The notes: generated by a model not told the origin, from the letters alone. DNA of 36,360 nucleotides from Fulvivirga kasyanovii (GCF_009711405.1 NZ_SMLW01000652.1:1-36360), one strand, 5' to 3'. Numbered from the stretch's first letter, positions 16,264 to 25,813 are shown. Numbers and translations are program-made.

Positions 16264-17946
16264 ATGAAAGCTATATATAACAAAGCAATAACATTGGGTT
16301 TGATAGTGCTGGCATCATGTACATCAGATTTTGATGATTTGAATAAAAAGCCTGGAGCGGTAACTGCAGACCAAGCCAGTGGCAGATATTTTTTAACAAA
16401 CCCACAATATAAGCTTTATGCACCAGGTCGGTTTCCATATTGGAGGGGTCCTCTTATACATGGGGATCGCTATGCAGGGCACTTCTGCTTCGGCTTCGAT
16501 GGTTCATGGTGGACCGATGAATTAGGATATTCCTATAGTGGAGCATATACAGATGCTACATGGGACTGGCTTGCAGGGTATCTTCGAGGAATTGATACTT
16601 ACCTTGACTTAACTGGAGTAGGAGGTGAATTTGAAAATGAAAGGATGCATGCTGTTGGACTTATACTTAAAGGGTTGTATTACCAGAAATTTACGGATAT
16701 TTTTGGGGAGGTGCCTTACTCTGAATCGGGAAATGCTGACATTCTCAATCCTAAGTTTGATACACAGAAAACCATCTACGAAGGCATAATAGCGGAACTT
16801 GACCAGGCCATGGCAACCATTGGCGATGCTACTTCTACAGGTGAAGCCTTGGAGGATTTAGCCGAAAATGATTTGTTTTATCAAGGAGATTTACAAAAGT
16901 GGAAGACGCTTGCCAACACCCTTAAACTGAGGCTGGCCATGCGTGCCCATGGAGCCAGTGGGGCTGATTTTGCCAACTCTGTAATTACAGAAGCCCTAAA
17001 CAGCCCTTTAATTGAAACCCTTGAGGAAAGTGCGCTGCTTGAAAAGGACAAGGTAATTGATCAGTTCAATAGCTCAGCATATGGCGATGTATGGCATAAC
17101 TTCGGGATAGGTTCAAACTGGACAGTGAGCAAGCATCTGATTGATTATTTGAGAAACAATAATGATCCCCGACTGGAAAAATATGCAACTCCTGCCGAGG
17201 GAGGTGATATTTTTGTGCCTAAACCAACTGATGCAGCAGAGCAGAAAGCACTTGACCTGATGCTTGCCAATCTTGATGATGCCGGTGTAGTTTACACTAC
17301 CAAGGATACTGTAATTGATGGTAGTAATAAGGTAAAAGTCTCAATGCCAGAGGATACTCATTATGTTGGGCAACCGTCAAGACTCAACCTTACCAGTTAT
17401 TACTTTGCAAACTATAATTTCTTTTCAAAGCCGGCTGAGATTATTATTCAGAAAAAAGGTAATGGGGATATATTTCCCGAACTTGTACTCACTTCTGCTG
17501 AAACATATTTCTTAAGGGCCGAAGCTGCACTCAAAGGTTTTGGTGGTGATGCCAATACGCTTTATCAGGAAGGTATAAGACAAGGAATGCTATTGTGGGA
17601 GGTAGAGGAAGATGATATTGATGATTTTCTTTCTGCAGCTCCGATTGCCACACTTACTGGCACTACCGAAGAAATGCTTGAGCAGGTCAGCGTTCAAAGA
17701 TGGATCGCAAGCTATACCGATGGCTTTGAGGCCTGGTCAGTGGTACGTAAGTCGGGTTATCCCACGGACGTAGCTGATGGTGTTGATGATCCGGATATCT
17801 ATGGCTTTGGAGAGATCAATGGTGTTTATCCTCAAAGAATGCGATACGGAAGCAATGAAAAGAACACCAATGGCGCTAACCTGCAGGATGCATTGACAAG
17901 GCAAGGTCCTGATCAGCAGGATATTGAGCTTTGGTGGGCAAAATAA
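16264..17946 (+). CDS. susD: SusD-like surface glycan-binding lipoprotein
   Basis: The protein has 560 residues. A lipoprotein signal (LASC) is followed by an acidic CTSDFDDLN stretch, typical of exported Bacteroidota surface lipoproteins. It belongs to the SusD/RagB superfamily, most like the SusD-like_2 branch (ADQASGRYFLTNPQY near the N-terminus, a TPR-like helical core, WIASYTDGFEAWSVVRKSGYP near the C-terminus). The aromatic-rich region about 55-105 (WRGPLIHGDRYAGHF, GSWWTDELGYSYSGAYTDATWDW) may contribute to the glycan-binding face. It caps the adjacent SusC channel. The 145 bases after it (17947-18091) hold no clear terminator, only a weak hairpin near 17968-17991, so read-through to the transporter and enzyme genes is plausible. 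Confidence 0.93.
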   Translation: MKAIYNKAITLGLIVLASCTSDFDDLNKKPGAVTADQASGRYFLTNPQYKLYAPGRFPYWRGPLIHGDRYAGHFCFGFDGSWWTDELGYSYSGAYTDATWDWLAGYLRGIDTYLDLTGVGGEFENERMHAVGLILKGLYYQKFTDIFGEVPYSESGNADILNPKFDTQKTIYEGIIAELDQAMATIGDATSTGEALEDLAENDLFYQGDLQKWKTLANTLKLRLAMRAHGASGADFANSVITEALNSPLIETLEESALLEKDKVIDQFNSSAYGDVWHNFGIGSNWTVSKHLIDYLRNNNDPRLEKYATPAEGGDIFVPKPTDAAEQKALDLMLANLDDAGVVYTTKDTVIDGSNKVKVSMPEDTHYVGQPSRLNLTSYYFANYNFFSKPAEIIIQKKGNGDIFPELVLTSAETYFLRAEAALKGFGGDANTLYQEGIRQGMLLWEVEEDDIDDFLSAAPIATLTGTTEEMLEQVSVQRWIASYTDGFEAWSVVRKSGYPTDVADGVDDPDIYGFGEINGVYPQRMRYGSNEKNTNGANLQDALTRQGPDQQDIELWWAK

Positions 17947-18091
17947 GGTTGATTCTGCATGGGCATTGGGTTGGCTTCTCAGAAGTAGCCCGATGTCCGT
18001 GTTGATGATTTTTAACATTTAAATGACAACAAATACCTACTTTTAGAAGAGAACAGCACTTTTCTGAATTTTCAAAACACTTCGACAAGGA

Positions 18092-19537
18092 ATGGATAAT
18101 GTATCGCAGAATGTCAGTGTAAAAACTGATATGGAGACAAAAAGCTATACCGGGCCTTTTGTTACAGTCACTTTTTTGTTTTTTATGTGGGGGTTCATTA
18201 CCGTAATGAACGATATACTCATCAATACCTTCAAAGGTATATTCGACCTCACCGCCCCGCAACGCGCACTGGTACAGTTCGCGTTCTTTGGGGCATTTTT
18301 TATTGTTTCACTCATTTATTTCATCATTTCCTCTTCAAAAGGCCGCGACCCCATCAACAGGATCGGTTATAAAAATGGTATGGCCATAAGCCTGCTGATC
18401 TGCGGAGTGGGATGTATTGCATTCTACCCTGCTGCTTTGCTTCATTCTTATACAGCCTTCCTCACCGCCCTTTTTGTGCTCGCTTCTGGTGTCACCTGTC
18501 TGCAAATATGTGCCAACCCGTATGCGACTATTTTGGGAAAACCTGAAAGCGCCTCAAGCAGGCTCAACCTGGCCCAGGGATTGAATTCCCTGGGAACTAC
18601 CGTAGGGCCGATTGTAGGTACTATTTTAATTTATCAGGTGTTTTCTTCCGGTGAGCTTACCGTGAATTCCGTGGCCAACACCTACCTGGTCTACGGGCTG
18701 GTGTTCATCGGCTTTAGTGTGCTCACCTTTATGAGTAAAATGCCTGCCTTCAAAAATGAAGATACCATAGAACCCGGACTGGGAGTATTGAAAAACAGGC
18801 ACCTGGCTTTGGGAATAATCGCCATTGCGTTTTACGTAGGCTCAGAGGTGGCCGTGGGTAGCTGGATTGTCGAGTTTTTAAAAGAAGATCATATCGGAGC
18901 GCTGGGCGAAGCTGATGCCAGCTATTTCCTGTCCTACTTTTGGGGCGGACTTATGCTTGGCCGCCTGATTGCCAGCACCTCACTCAATGCAGAAATATCG
19001 CGTTATCAGAAACTGATCAGAATGCTGGTTACTGCTTTTGGAGTGTTCTTCCTTATTTATGTGGTTACCGGCATCAAGTATGAAGGTGGAGGCTTTGTGT
19101 TTTTACCACTGGATTTCAGCTATATTTTACTTTATCTTGTATTAATAGCCATAAATTTTCTGGCTTTTACCATCACTTTTAACAATCCAGCAAAGGCATT
19201 GGTAGTGTTCAGTTCTATTAATGCACTGCTGCTACTCTTAGCCATAACCTCTTCCGGAAAAATCGCCTTCTGGAGCATCATCGGTACAGGATTGTTTTTC
19301 TCTATAGGCTGGTCAAACATATTTTCACTGGCCATTAAAGGACTTGGAAAATTTACCAGCCAGGGATCATCCTTGCTCATTATGGCTATTGTTGGAGGAG
19401 CCATCCTTCCGGGAGTACAAAGCTTTGTGATCCAGTCACATGGTGTACAGTTGTCATTCATCATACCATTGTTGGGTATGGTCTATTTAATTTTTTACGG
19501 AGCCAAAGGGCATCAGGTAACTAAAAAAGGATCATGA
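18092..19537 (+). CDS. MFS sugar permease of the FucP/GluP/NagP group
   Basis: The protein has 481 residues and about 12 predicted membrane helices. The first helix has FMWGFITVMNDILINTF with D41 at the place of Asp46 of E. coli FucP. The motif CLQICANPYATILG carries Q138 where E. coli FucP has Glu135 (CLETAANP). The Gln form is usual in hexose or GlcNAc members (GluP, NagP), so a fucose substrate is less likely than mannose, glucose or GlcNAc. It acts at the inner membrane as a proton-sugar symporter by family knowledge. It precedes the ROK kinase with a 4-base ATGA overlap, which suggests import followed at once by phosphorylation. An internal Met at 18131 is a possible later start. Confidence 0.9.
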   Translation: MDNVSQNVSVKTDMETKSYTGPFVTVTFLFFMWGFITVMNDILINTFKGIFDLTAPQRALVQFAFFGAFFIVSLIYFIISSSKGRDPINRIGYKNGMAISLLICGVGCIAFYPAALLHSYTAFLTALFVLASGVTCLQICANPYATILGKPESASSRLNLAQGLNSLGTTVGPIVGTILIYQVFSSGELTVNSVANTYLVYGLVFIGFSVLTFMSKMPAFKNEDTIEPGLGVLKNRHLALGIIAIAFYVGSEVAVGSWIVEFLKEDHIGALGEADASYFLSYFWGGLMLGRLIASTSLNAEISRYQKLIRMLVTAFGVFFLIYVVTGIKYEGGGFVFLPLDFSYILLYLVLIAINFLAFTITFNNPAKALVVFSSINALLLLLAITSSGKIAFWSIIGTGLFFSIGWSNIFSLAIKGLGKFTSQGSSLLIMAIVGGAILPGVQSFVIQSHGVQLSFIIPLLGMVYLIFYGAKGHQVTKKGS

Positions 19538-20535
19538 AAGAATTAGTAGCAGGAATAGATATAGGAGGTACAGGTACCAAGTTTGGCCTTACTGACCGGG
19601 AAGGTAATGTATTGAGTTCAAGCCAGATCAGCAGTACGAGCCAGGAGAGCTTTGAGGAGTACCTTGAAGAGCTGCATGCAGGCCTGGAAAGCTGTTTAGC
19701 AGAACTGAATGCAACGAACAATGGATATAAAATAGTTGGGATAGGAGTAGGAGCGCCCAATGGCAATTATTATAAAGGCACTATAGATGATGCGCCTAAC
19801 TTGCGCTGGCGAGGTGTTTTGACCTTTGTAGAAGCCTTTAAGCAATATTATGATGTTCCCATAATACTGACCAACGATGCCAATGCAGCAGCACTTGGAG
19901 AGATGCTCTTTGGAGGAGCAAAAGGGCTAAAAGATTTTGTCGTGATCACTTTGGGTACCGGCTTAGGCAGCGGGTTTGTGGTCAATGGTGAATTGCTATA
20001 TGGCTATGATGGCTTTGCCGGAGAAGTAGGTCATACCATTGTAGATGTCAATGGCCGTGAATGCGGATGTGGAAGACAGGGATGCCTGGAAACCTACGTT
20101 TCTGCTCCTGGTTTGGTACGTACGGTTCAGGAGCTGCTGGGGAGATCCGTGGCAAAGTCGGCCCTGAGAAAAGTAAGCTTTGAAGATATGACTTCAGCAC
20201 TGATAGCCCAAAAGGCACAGGTAGGTGATGCAATAGCTTTGCGGGCCTTTGATTATACAGCAGAAATACTCGGACTGAAACTGGCCGACCTCGTGGCACA
20301 CACCAGCCCGGAAACCATATTCCTTTTCGGCGGCCTTGCCAATGCTGGCGACATCCTCTTTGATCCTGTACGCCACTATACCGAAAAATTCATGTTAAAC
20401 CTGTATAAAGACAGGGTGAAGATCCTTCCGTCAGCCATAGGTGAACAAAATGCTGCCATACTTGGAGCCGCTGCACTCATATGGCACGACTTGAAAAATA
20501 TTGAATCCAAACATCAAAACCTTTCCATATGCTAA
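19534..20535 (+). CDS. ROK-family sugar kinase
   Basis: The protein has 333 residues. The phosphate-binding loop is DIGGTGTK (residues 9-16), the catalytic Asp is D115 (TNDANAAALGE), the sugar-contact motif is GEVGH (E164, H167), and the ROK zinc site is H167 with C177, C179 and C184 (CGCGRQGCLE). All key residues of an active ATP-dependent sugar kinase are present. The substrate could be mannose, GlcNAc or glucose; context favours mannose and/or GlcNAc released from N-glycans, and it is the only sugar kinase visible in the locus. It overlaps the permease gene by 4 bases and the following GH92 gene by 7. It is cytoplasmic. Confidence 0.92.
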   Translation: MKELVAGIDIGGTGTKFGLTDREGNVLSSSQISSTSQESFEEYLEELHAGLESCLAELNATNNGYKIVGIGVGAPNGNYYKGTIDDAPNLRWRGVLTFVEAFKQYYDVPIILTNDANAAALGEMLFGGAKGLKDFVVITLGTGLGSGFVVNGELLYGYDGFAGEVGHTIVDVNGRECGCGRQGCLETYVSAPGLVRTVQELLGRSVAKSALRKVSFEDMTSALIAQKAQVGDAIALRAFDYTAEILGLKLADLVAHTSPETIFLFGGLANAGDILFDPVRHYTEKFMLNLYKDRVKILPSAIGEQNAAILGAAALIWHDLKNIESKHQNLSIC

Positions 20536-22871
20536 ACAGCACATTGAAAATATTTAAAAGGAAAAGCAAATTATGGATATGGCTGCCCCTGGTCATACTT
20601 GTGGTAACCGCATGTAGTAAACCAGTAGAGCAGACGGCTGATGAGACAGTCGAAGAAATTCACTACACCCAATATGTAGACCCATTTATAGGTACCGCTG
20701 CACACGGCCATACTTACCCGGGAGCAACGGTACCCTTCGGAATGGTGCAGCTCAGCCCTGATAACGGTACTCACGGCTGGGATTGGGTTTCAGGATACAA
20801 CTATGCAGATAGCGTTATCGTGGGTTTTAGCCATACACACCTCAGTGGCACGGGCATTGGAGACCTGGCAGACGTGCTTTTCATGCCCGTACAGCGGGAA
20901 ATTCAGATCAACAAAATTGTAGCCACCAGAAAAGATTACGACTACAAATCAGCTTTTTCGCATACCAGGGAAATAGCGAAACCAGGATATTACGGCGTGT
21001 ATCTTGATGACAACCAGGTAAAGGTGGAGCTTACTGCCACCGAAAGGGTGGGCTTTCACCAGTATACTTTTGATGGCTCAGGCAAGCCGCAAATTGTTAT
21101 TGATCTGGGCTTTGCGATCAACTGGGACAAACCTGTGGATACACATTTGAAAATAGAGAATGATACCACGCTGGTCGGATATCGAAAGTCAAAAGGATGG
21201 GCTGATAATCAGCAACTATATTTTTCAGTTAAATTCTCAGAGCCGGTCACTTCGTACACCATTTATAAGGATGGAGACCCCACTGAAGGCCCGGAAGCGA
21301 CTTCGCCCAGGCTACTGGCCGTACTTGAATTTGGCGACGGGAGTAAGGTAGTCAGGGCCAAAGTCGGGCTGTCGAGTGCAGATATTACAGGTGCCACCAA
21401 AAGCCTTTCAGAAATTGATCACTGGGACTTTCAGCGTACGAGAAAAGAAGCTTCGGATAAATGGGAGGCAGAGTTAAGCAAAATAAAAGTGCAAAGTGAG
21501 GATAAAGATGCTCTCGAAACTTTTTACACAGCACTTTATCACACCAGTCTGGCCCCGGTACTTTACTCAGATCTGAAAGGGAAATACAAAGGCGCTGACG
21601 GTGAAGTACATCAGGTAGAAGATTATACCAAATACTCAATTTTTTCCCTGTGGGATACCTTCAGGGCGGCCCACCCGCTCTTCACGATCACCCAGCCGGA
21701 AAGGGTGAATGACTTTATCAATTCCATGCTGAGTCACTACGACGAGTATGGTCTGCTGCCGGTGTGGGAGCTGACCGGTAACGAGACCAATACCATGACA
21801 GGCTACCATGCCATTCCGGTGATTACCGATGCCTGGCTCAAAGGGTTTAGTGGCTTTGATAAAGCCAAGGCGTACGAAGCCATGAAAAAGAGTGCCATGC
21901 AGGACATTCGCGGGGTTAATTTTTACAAAGAGTATGGCTATATCCCGGCCAACCTTGAAAACGAATCCGTAACCAAAAACCTGGAGTATGCCTATGATGA
22001 CTGGTGTATAGCGCAGATCGCCAAACTGATGGACAAGCAGGAAGATTATGAATACTTCATGAAGCGGTCTCAGAGCTATAGACACCTGTATGATGCTACA
22101 ACCAAATTTATGAGAGGAAAACTGGCGGATGGAACCTGGAAGGAACCCTTTGACCCCAAATACTCCTCGCACCGGGTAGATGCGGAGTATACCGAAGGTA
22201 ACGCCTGGCAGCATAGCTGGTTTGTACCCCACGATGTGGAAGGGCTGATCAGTTTGATGGGCGGTGAGGAGCCGTTTGTGAAAATGCTCGATTCACTGTT
22301 TAGCGAAAGCTCAGAGATCCATGGAGACAATATCTCTGCTGATATTTCCGGTCTTATCGGGCAGTATGCACATGGTAATGAACCAAGCCATCACATTGCA
22401 TACCTCTACAATTTTGCAGGACAACCCTGGAAAACGCAGAAAACCGTACAAAGAATAACCGGAGAGCTATATAGCAATGATCCCGCTGGCCTTTGCGGTA
22501 ATGAAGACTGTGGCCAGATGTCGGCATGGTATGTTTTTTCAGCACTGGGCTTTTACCCCGTCAACCCTGCCAACAGCATGTATGTTATAGGAACGCCGAT
22601 GTTCGAAAATGTAGCCATCAATCTGCCAGACGACAAACAGTTTGAAATTATAGCAGAAGGTCTGGGAGGGAAAAACACCTACGTTCAAACCGTTGAACTC
22701 AACGGCCAGCCATTGGAAAGGTCATATATCAAACACGGTGAATTAATGGGTGGAGGTACCCTGAAATTTGTAATGGGTCCCGAAATTAACCGAAAATGGG
22801 CCGTAGAAAGTAAGAACTATCCTTATTCAGGACTTGAAAAAGATTTAAAAAATGACACAGAAAACCACTAA
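20529..22871 (+). CDS. GH92 exo-alpha-mannosidase, lipoprotein
   Basis: The protein has 780 residues. The N-terminus has a lipoprotein signal (VVTAC) followed by an acidic stretch (ETVEE). GH92 motifs run along the whole length: YVDPFIGTAAHGHTYPG, VPFGMVQLSPDNG, general acid E556 (YTEGNAWQH), HGNEPSHH (E618) and base D660 (GNEDCGQMSAW) with N658 in place of the second Asp. It is the clear paralogue of the enzyme at 2944-5172, with long identical stretches in the N-terminal domain, and lacks the alpha-1,2 signature. It is the only GH92 in the plus-strand arm. Its end overlaps the NagB/PIG-L start by 20 bases, so an exported enzyme and a cytoplasmic one are translated in close coupling. Confidence 0.95.
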   Translation: MLNSTLKIFKRKSKLWIWLPLVILVVTACSKPVEQTADETVEEIHYTQYVDPFIGTAAHGHTYPGATVPFGMVQLSPDNGTHGWDWVSGYNYADSVIVGFSHTHLSGTGIGDLADVLFMPVQREIQINKIVATRKDYDYKSAFSHTREIAKPGYYGVYLDDNQVKVELTATERVGFHQYTFDGSGKPQIVIDLGFAINWDKPVDTHLKIENDTTLVGYRKSKGWADNQQLYFSVKFSEPVTSYTIYKDGDPTEGPEATSPRLLAVLEFGDGSKVVRAKVGLSSADITGATKSLSEIDHWDFQRTRKEASDKWEAELSKIKVQSEDKDALETFYTALYHTSLAPVLYSDLKGKYKGADGEVHQVEDYTKYSIFSLWDTFRAAHPLFTITQPERVNDFINSMLSHYDEYGLLPVWELTGNETNTMTGYHAIPVITDAWLKGFSGFDKAKAYEAMKKSAMQDIRGVNFYKEYGYIPANLENESVTKNLEYAYDDWCIAQIAKLMDKQEDYEYFMKRSQSYRHLYDATTKFMRGKLADGTWKEPFDPKYSSHRVDAEYTEGNAWQHSWFVPHDVEGLISLMGGEEPFVKMLDSLFSESSEIHGDNISADISGLIGQYAHGNEPSHHIAYLYNFAGQPWKTQKTVQRITGELYSNDPAGLCGNEDCGQMSAWYVFSALGFYPVNPANSMYVIGTPMFENVAINLPDDKQFEIIAEGLGGKNTYVQTVELNGQPLERSYIKHGELMGGGTLKFVMGPEINRKWAVESKNYPYSGLEKDLKNDTENH

Positions 22872-24786
22872 TGCAAGTCAATTGTCAGGGGATAAAAATA
22901 TGTTTGAAAAGATCCCCGTCAAGGTTTATGACGACCCCATCGATGCCTCTGCAGCCGTAGCGCAGGAGATAGCCGGGTTGATCAGGGAAAATGATTCAAA
23001 GGGGGGTAAGTGCGTGCTGGGCCTGGCAACAGGCTCCACGCCTACCAAAGTTTATGCAGAGCTGGTCAGGCTACACCGTGAAGAAGGCCTCAGCTTTAAG
23101 AATGTAATTACCTTCAATCTGGATGAGTACTATCCGATAACCCCGGACTCGTTACAGAGCTATGTCAGGTTTATGAATGAGCACCTGTTTGACCACATCG
23201 ATATACCTGCTGCTAACATTCACATCCCTGACGGTACTCTGCCTGCTGAAGAGGTCGCTGCTTATTGTGTTGAATATGAAAATAAGATTGCTTCCTACGG
23301 AGGACTCGACCTGCAAATATTAGGAATAGGGCGAACAGGCCACATTGGGTTCAATGAGCCAGGCTCTACCATTACCAGCAAAACCCGGTTGATCACCCTT
23401 GACCATGTTACCAAAGTAGACGCTGCCAGCGACTTTTTCGGGGAAGAGAATGTTCCCCGGAAAGCTATCACTATGGGTGTAGGCACCATCATGGAAGCCA
23501 GGCGAATCATCCTCATGGCATGGGGGGAAGGCAAGGCCAGCATCATCAAACGGGCGGTAGAAGGAGAACCCAGCCATGAAGTACCGGCCACATTTCTTCA
23601 AAACCACCCTAACGTACTGGCCGTACTGGATACAGCAGCGGGTGATGAGCTCGTAAGGATCGGTCAGCCATGGATGGTGAGTGACTGCACCTGGACGGCT
23701 GAGCTGCAAAGAAAAGCTGTGATCAACCTGTGTGCTAAAGTGGATAAACCCATCCTAAAACTTACGGACCGTGACTACAATGACAATGGTCTCAGCGACC
23801 TTGTAGCCAACTTTGGGCCGGCCTATGACATCAACATCAGGATATTTAACGAACTGCAGCACACCATCACCGGTTGGCCCGGAGGCAAGCCACATGTAGA
23901 TGACAGCCACCGCCCTGAGCGCGCCGAACCTGCCAAAAAGCGGGTGCTGATCTTCAGTCCGCACCCGGATGACGATGTCATTTCCATGGGAGGTACCCTG
24001 ATCCGCCTCCATGATCAGGGGCATGAAGTACATGTAGCTTATCAGACATCAGGCAACATTGCCGTATTTGATGATGACGTGATCAGGTTTGCCGATTTTG
24101 TCAGCGACTACCACCAATCTTTTGGGTTTGTGAAAGAAAATGCTGACCGCATGTTTGAGCAGGTGGTTACCCAGATCAGGGACAAGGGGCCGGGAGAGAC
24201 TGACAGCAAAGAGGTACAAAATATCAAAGGACTGATCAGAAGAGGGGAGGCAAAAGCAGCCTGCCGCTATATCGGTCTGCCCGAGGAGCATATCCACTTT
24301 CTCGATATGCCTTTCTACGAAACCGGGTTGGTGAAAAAGAAGCCGCTGGGAGAGGAAGATGTAAACATCATTGTTGACCTGATCACAAAGATAAAACCAC
24401 ACCAGATCTATGCTGCGGGCGACCTTTCAGACCCGCACGGTACACACCGGGTATGCCTGGATGCCATTTTCAGGGCACTTAACATCCTTAAAAAAGAGTC
24501 GTGGATGAAAGACTGCTGGGTATGGCTGTACCGGGGCGCCTGGCAGGAGTGGGATATTCACCAGATAGAGATGGCCGTGCCTCTAAGCCCCGGAGAGCTA
24601 TTGAAGAAAAGAAGAGCTATTTTTAAGCACCAGTCCCAGAAAGACAGACCACTGTTCCCAGGTGCCGACAGCCGTGAGTTCTGGCAGCGTGCCGAGCAGC
24701 GGAACCGGGAAACCGCCCACGAATACGACAGGCTCGGCTTGCCGGAGTATGAAGCCATAGAGGCATTTAAGAGATATTTTTATTAG
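22852..24786 (+). CDS. Glucosamine-6-phosphate deaminase-like / PIG-L deacetylase fusion
   Basis: The protein has 644 residues; a later start at 22900 (MFEKIPVKVYDD) is also possible. Residues about 18-300 match NagB, which converts glucosamine-6-phosphate to fructose-6-phosphate and ammonia: FNLDEYY with D91 (Asp72 of E. coli) and LGIGRTGHIGFNEP with H164 and E169. The third triad residue, Asp141 in E. coli, is T162. Residues about 360-644 are a PIG-L/LmbE deacetylase domain with SPHPDDD (H371, D374) and DPHGTHR (H529, H532), a plausible zinc site. There is no signal peptide, so it is cytoplasmic. Homologous fusions exist in other Bacteroidota (the BT0258 type). As no nagA gene is visible, the PIG-L domain may deacetylate GlcNAc-6-phosphate for the NagB domain; this is inference. 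Confidence 0.88.
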   Translation: MTQKTTNASQLSGDKNMFEKIPVKVYDDPIDASAAVAQEIAGLIRENDSKGGKCVLGLATGSTPTKVYAELVRLHREEGLSFKNVITFNLDEYYPITPDSLQSYVRFMNEHLFDHIDIPAANIHIPDGTLPAEEVAAYCVEYENKIASYGGLDLQILGIGRTGHIGFNEPGSTITSKTRLITLDHVTKVDAASDFFGEENVPRKAITMGVGTIMEARRIILMAWGEGKASIIKRAVEGEPSHEVPATFLQNHPNVLAVLDTAAGDELVRIGQPWMVSDCTWTAELQRKAVINLCAKVDKPILKLTDRDYNDNGLSDLVANFGPAYDINIRIFNELQHTITGWPGGKPHVDDSHRPERAEPAKKRVLIFSPHPDDDVISMGGTLIRLHDQGHEVHVAYQTSGNIAVFDDDVIRFADFVSDYHQSFGFVKENADRMFEQVVTQIRDKGPGETDSKEVQNIKGLIRRGEAKAACRYIGLPEEHIHFLDMPFYETGLVKKKPLGEEDVNIIVDLITKIKPHQIYAAGDLSDPHGTHRVCLDAIFRALNILKKESWMKDCWVWLYRGAWQEWDIHQIEMAVPLSPGELLKKRRAIFKHQSQKDRPLFPGADSREFWQRAEQRNRETAHEYDRLGLPEYEAIEAFKRYFY

Positions 24787-24806
24787 AAGCCACAAAAACC
24801 ACACAC

Positions 24807-25778
24807 ATGAAAAGAAGAGACATCCTTAAAATAGCATCCCTTAGCCTGCCGGCATGGGGCATTTCCCAGAGCCTTTTCGGGAAGGTGCTTCCTGCTCCGC
24901 GAAAATCTGCCAAAGGCCCTGTTGTAATATCCACCTGGAACCACGGGCTGATGGCCAATGATGAGGCCTGGAAGGTGCTGGAAAAGAAAGGCAACGCCCT
25001 GGACGCGGCGGAAAAAGGTGTGATGATCGTAGAAAATGATCCTGAAAATCAAACCGTAGGCATTGGAGGTTTTCCTGACAGAGATGGCATAGTTACCCTT
25101 GATGCCTGCGTCATGAGTAAAGACGGATGTGGTGCCGTAGCCTTTTTACAGGATATCAAAAACCCGGTGGCCGTAGCGCGTAAAGTGATGGAAGAAACGC
25201 CACACGTCATGATCGTAGGAGAAGGCGCCAAACAGTTTGCCCTCGCCCAGGGATTTAAGCCGGAAAATTTATTGACGGAGAAAACAGCCAAAGACTATAA
25301 AGAATGGCTCAAAACCTCGGAATACAAACCTGTGATCAACATTGAAAACCACGATACCATCGGCTTGCTGGCCATGGATCATAATGGTGATATTTCCGGG
25401 GCCTGTACCACCAGCGGTGCAGCCTGGAAAATGCACGGCCGGGTGGGTGATTCACCAATTATAGGTGCAGGGCTTTTTGTAGACAACGAAATCGGCGGGG
25501 CATGCGCGACAGGCCTTGGCGAAACCGTGATCAGGTCAGCCGGAAGTGCTATGGTGGTTGAGCTGATGCGCCACGGTTATGAGCCGGCGGAGGCTTGCAA
25601 GGAAGTGCTGAAGCGTATTGTGAAAAACGAAAAGGATATCGCCAACATACAGGTCGGCTTTTTGGCACTGCGCAAAGACGGTACCTATGGAGCGTACAGC
25701 ATCCACAAAGGCTTCACTTATGCAGTCAAAACCCTCGAATTATCAAAATTATTAGACTCACCTGCTGTAAACAGTTAA
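24807..25778 (+). CDS. N4-(beta-N-acetylglucosaminyl)-L-asparaginase (glycosylasparaginase)
   Basis: The protein has 323 residues. The leader MKRRDILKIASLSLPAWG has the twin-Arg look of a Tat signal, so export to the periplasm is likely. It is an Ntn-hydrolase that in its family self-cleaves before the Thr of HDTIG (T184 here), which becomes the N-terminal nucleophile of the beta chain. Substrate-contact residues are in HGRVGDSP (R212, D215) and the SGAAWKMHGRVGDSPIIGAG region closely resembles the Flavobacterium enzyme. It cleaves the GlcNAc-Asn bond left after peptide and glycan are trimmed, yielding aspartate, ammonia and GlcNAc. This is the strongest single sign that the locus is for N-glycans. 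It lies 20 bases after the NagB/PIG-L gene. Confidence 0.95.
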   Translation: MKRRDILKIASLSLPAWGISQSLFGKVLPAPRKSAKGPVVISTWNHGLMANDEAWKVLEKKGNALDAAEKGVMIVENDPENQTVGIGGFPDRDGIVTLDACVMSKDGCGAVAFLQDIKNPVAVARKVMEETPHVMIVGEGAKQFALAQGFKPENLLTEKTAKDYKEWLKTSEYKPVINIENHDTIGLLAMDHNGDISGACTTSGAAWKMHGRVGDSPIIGAGLFVDNEIGGACATGLGETVIRSAGSAMVVELMRHGYEPAEACKEVLKRIVKNEKDIANIQVGFLALRKDGTYGAYSIHKGFTYAVKTLELSKLLDSPAVNS

Positions 25779-25813
25779 AAACGTGAGCATACACCTACTA
25801 AACAAATAACGAA

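Noticed and set aside
17968-17991. Hairpin after susD considered as a terminator.
   Set aside because: The stem is short with a bulge and lacks a proper T-run; the downstream genes fit the same functional unit.
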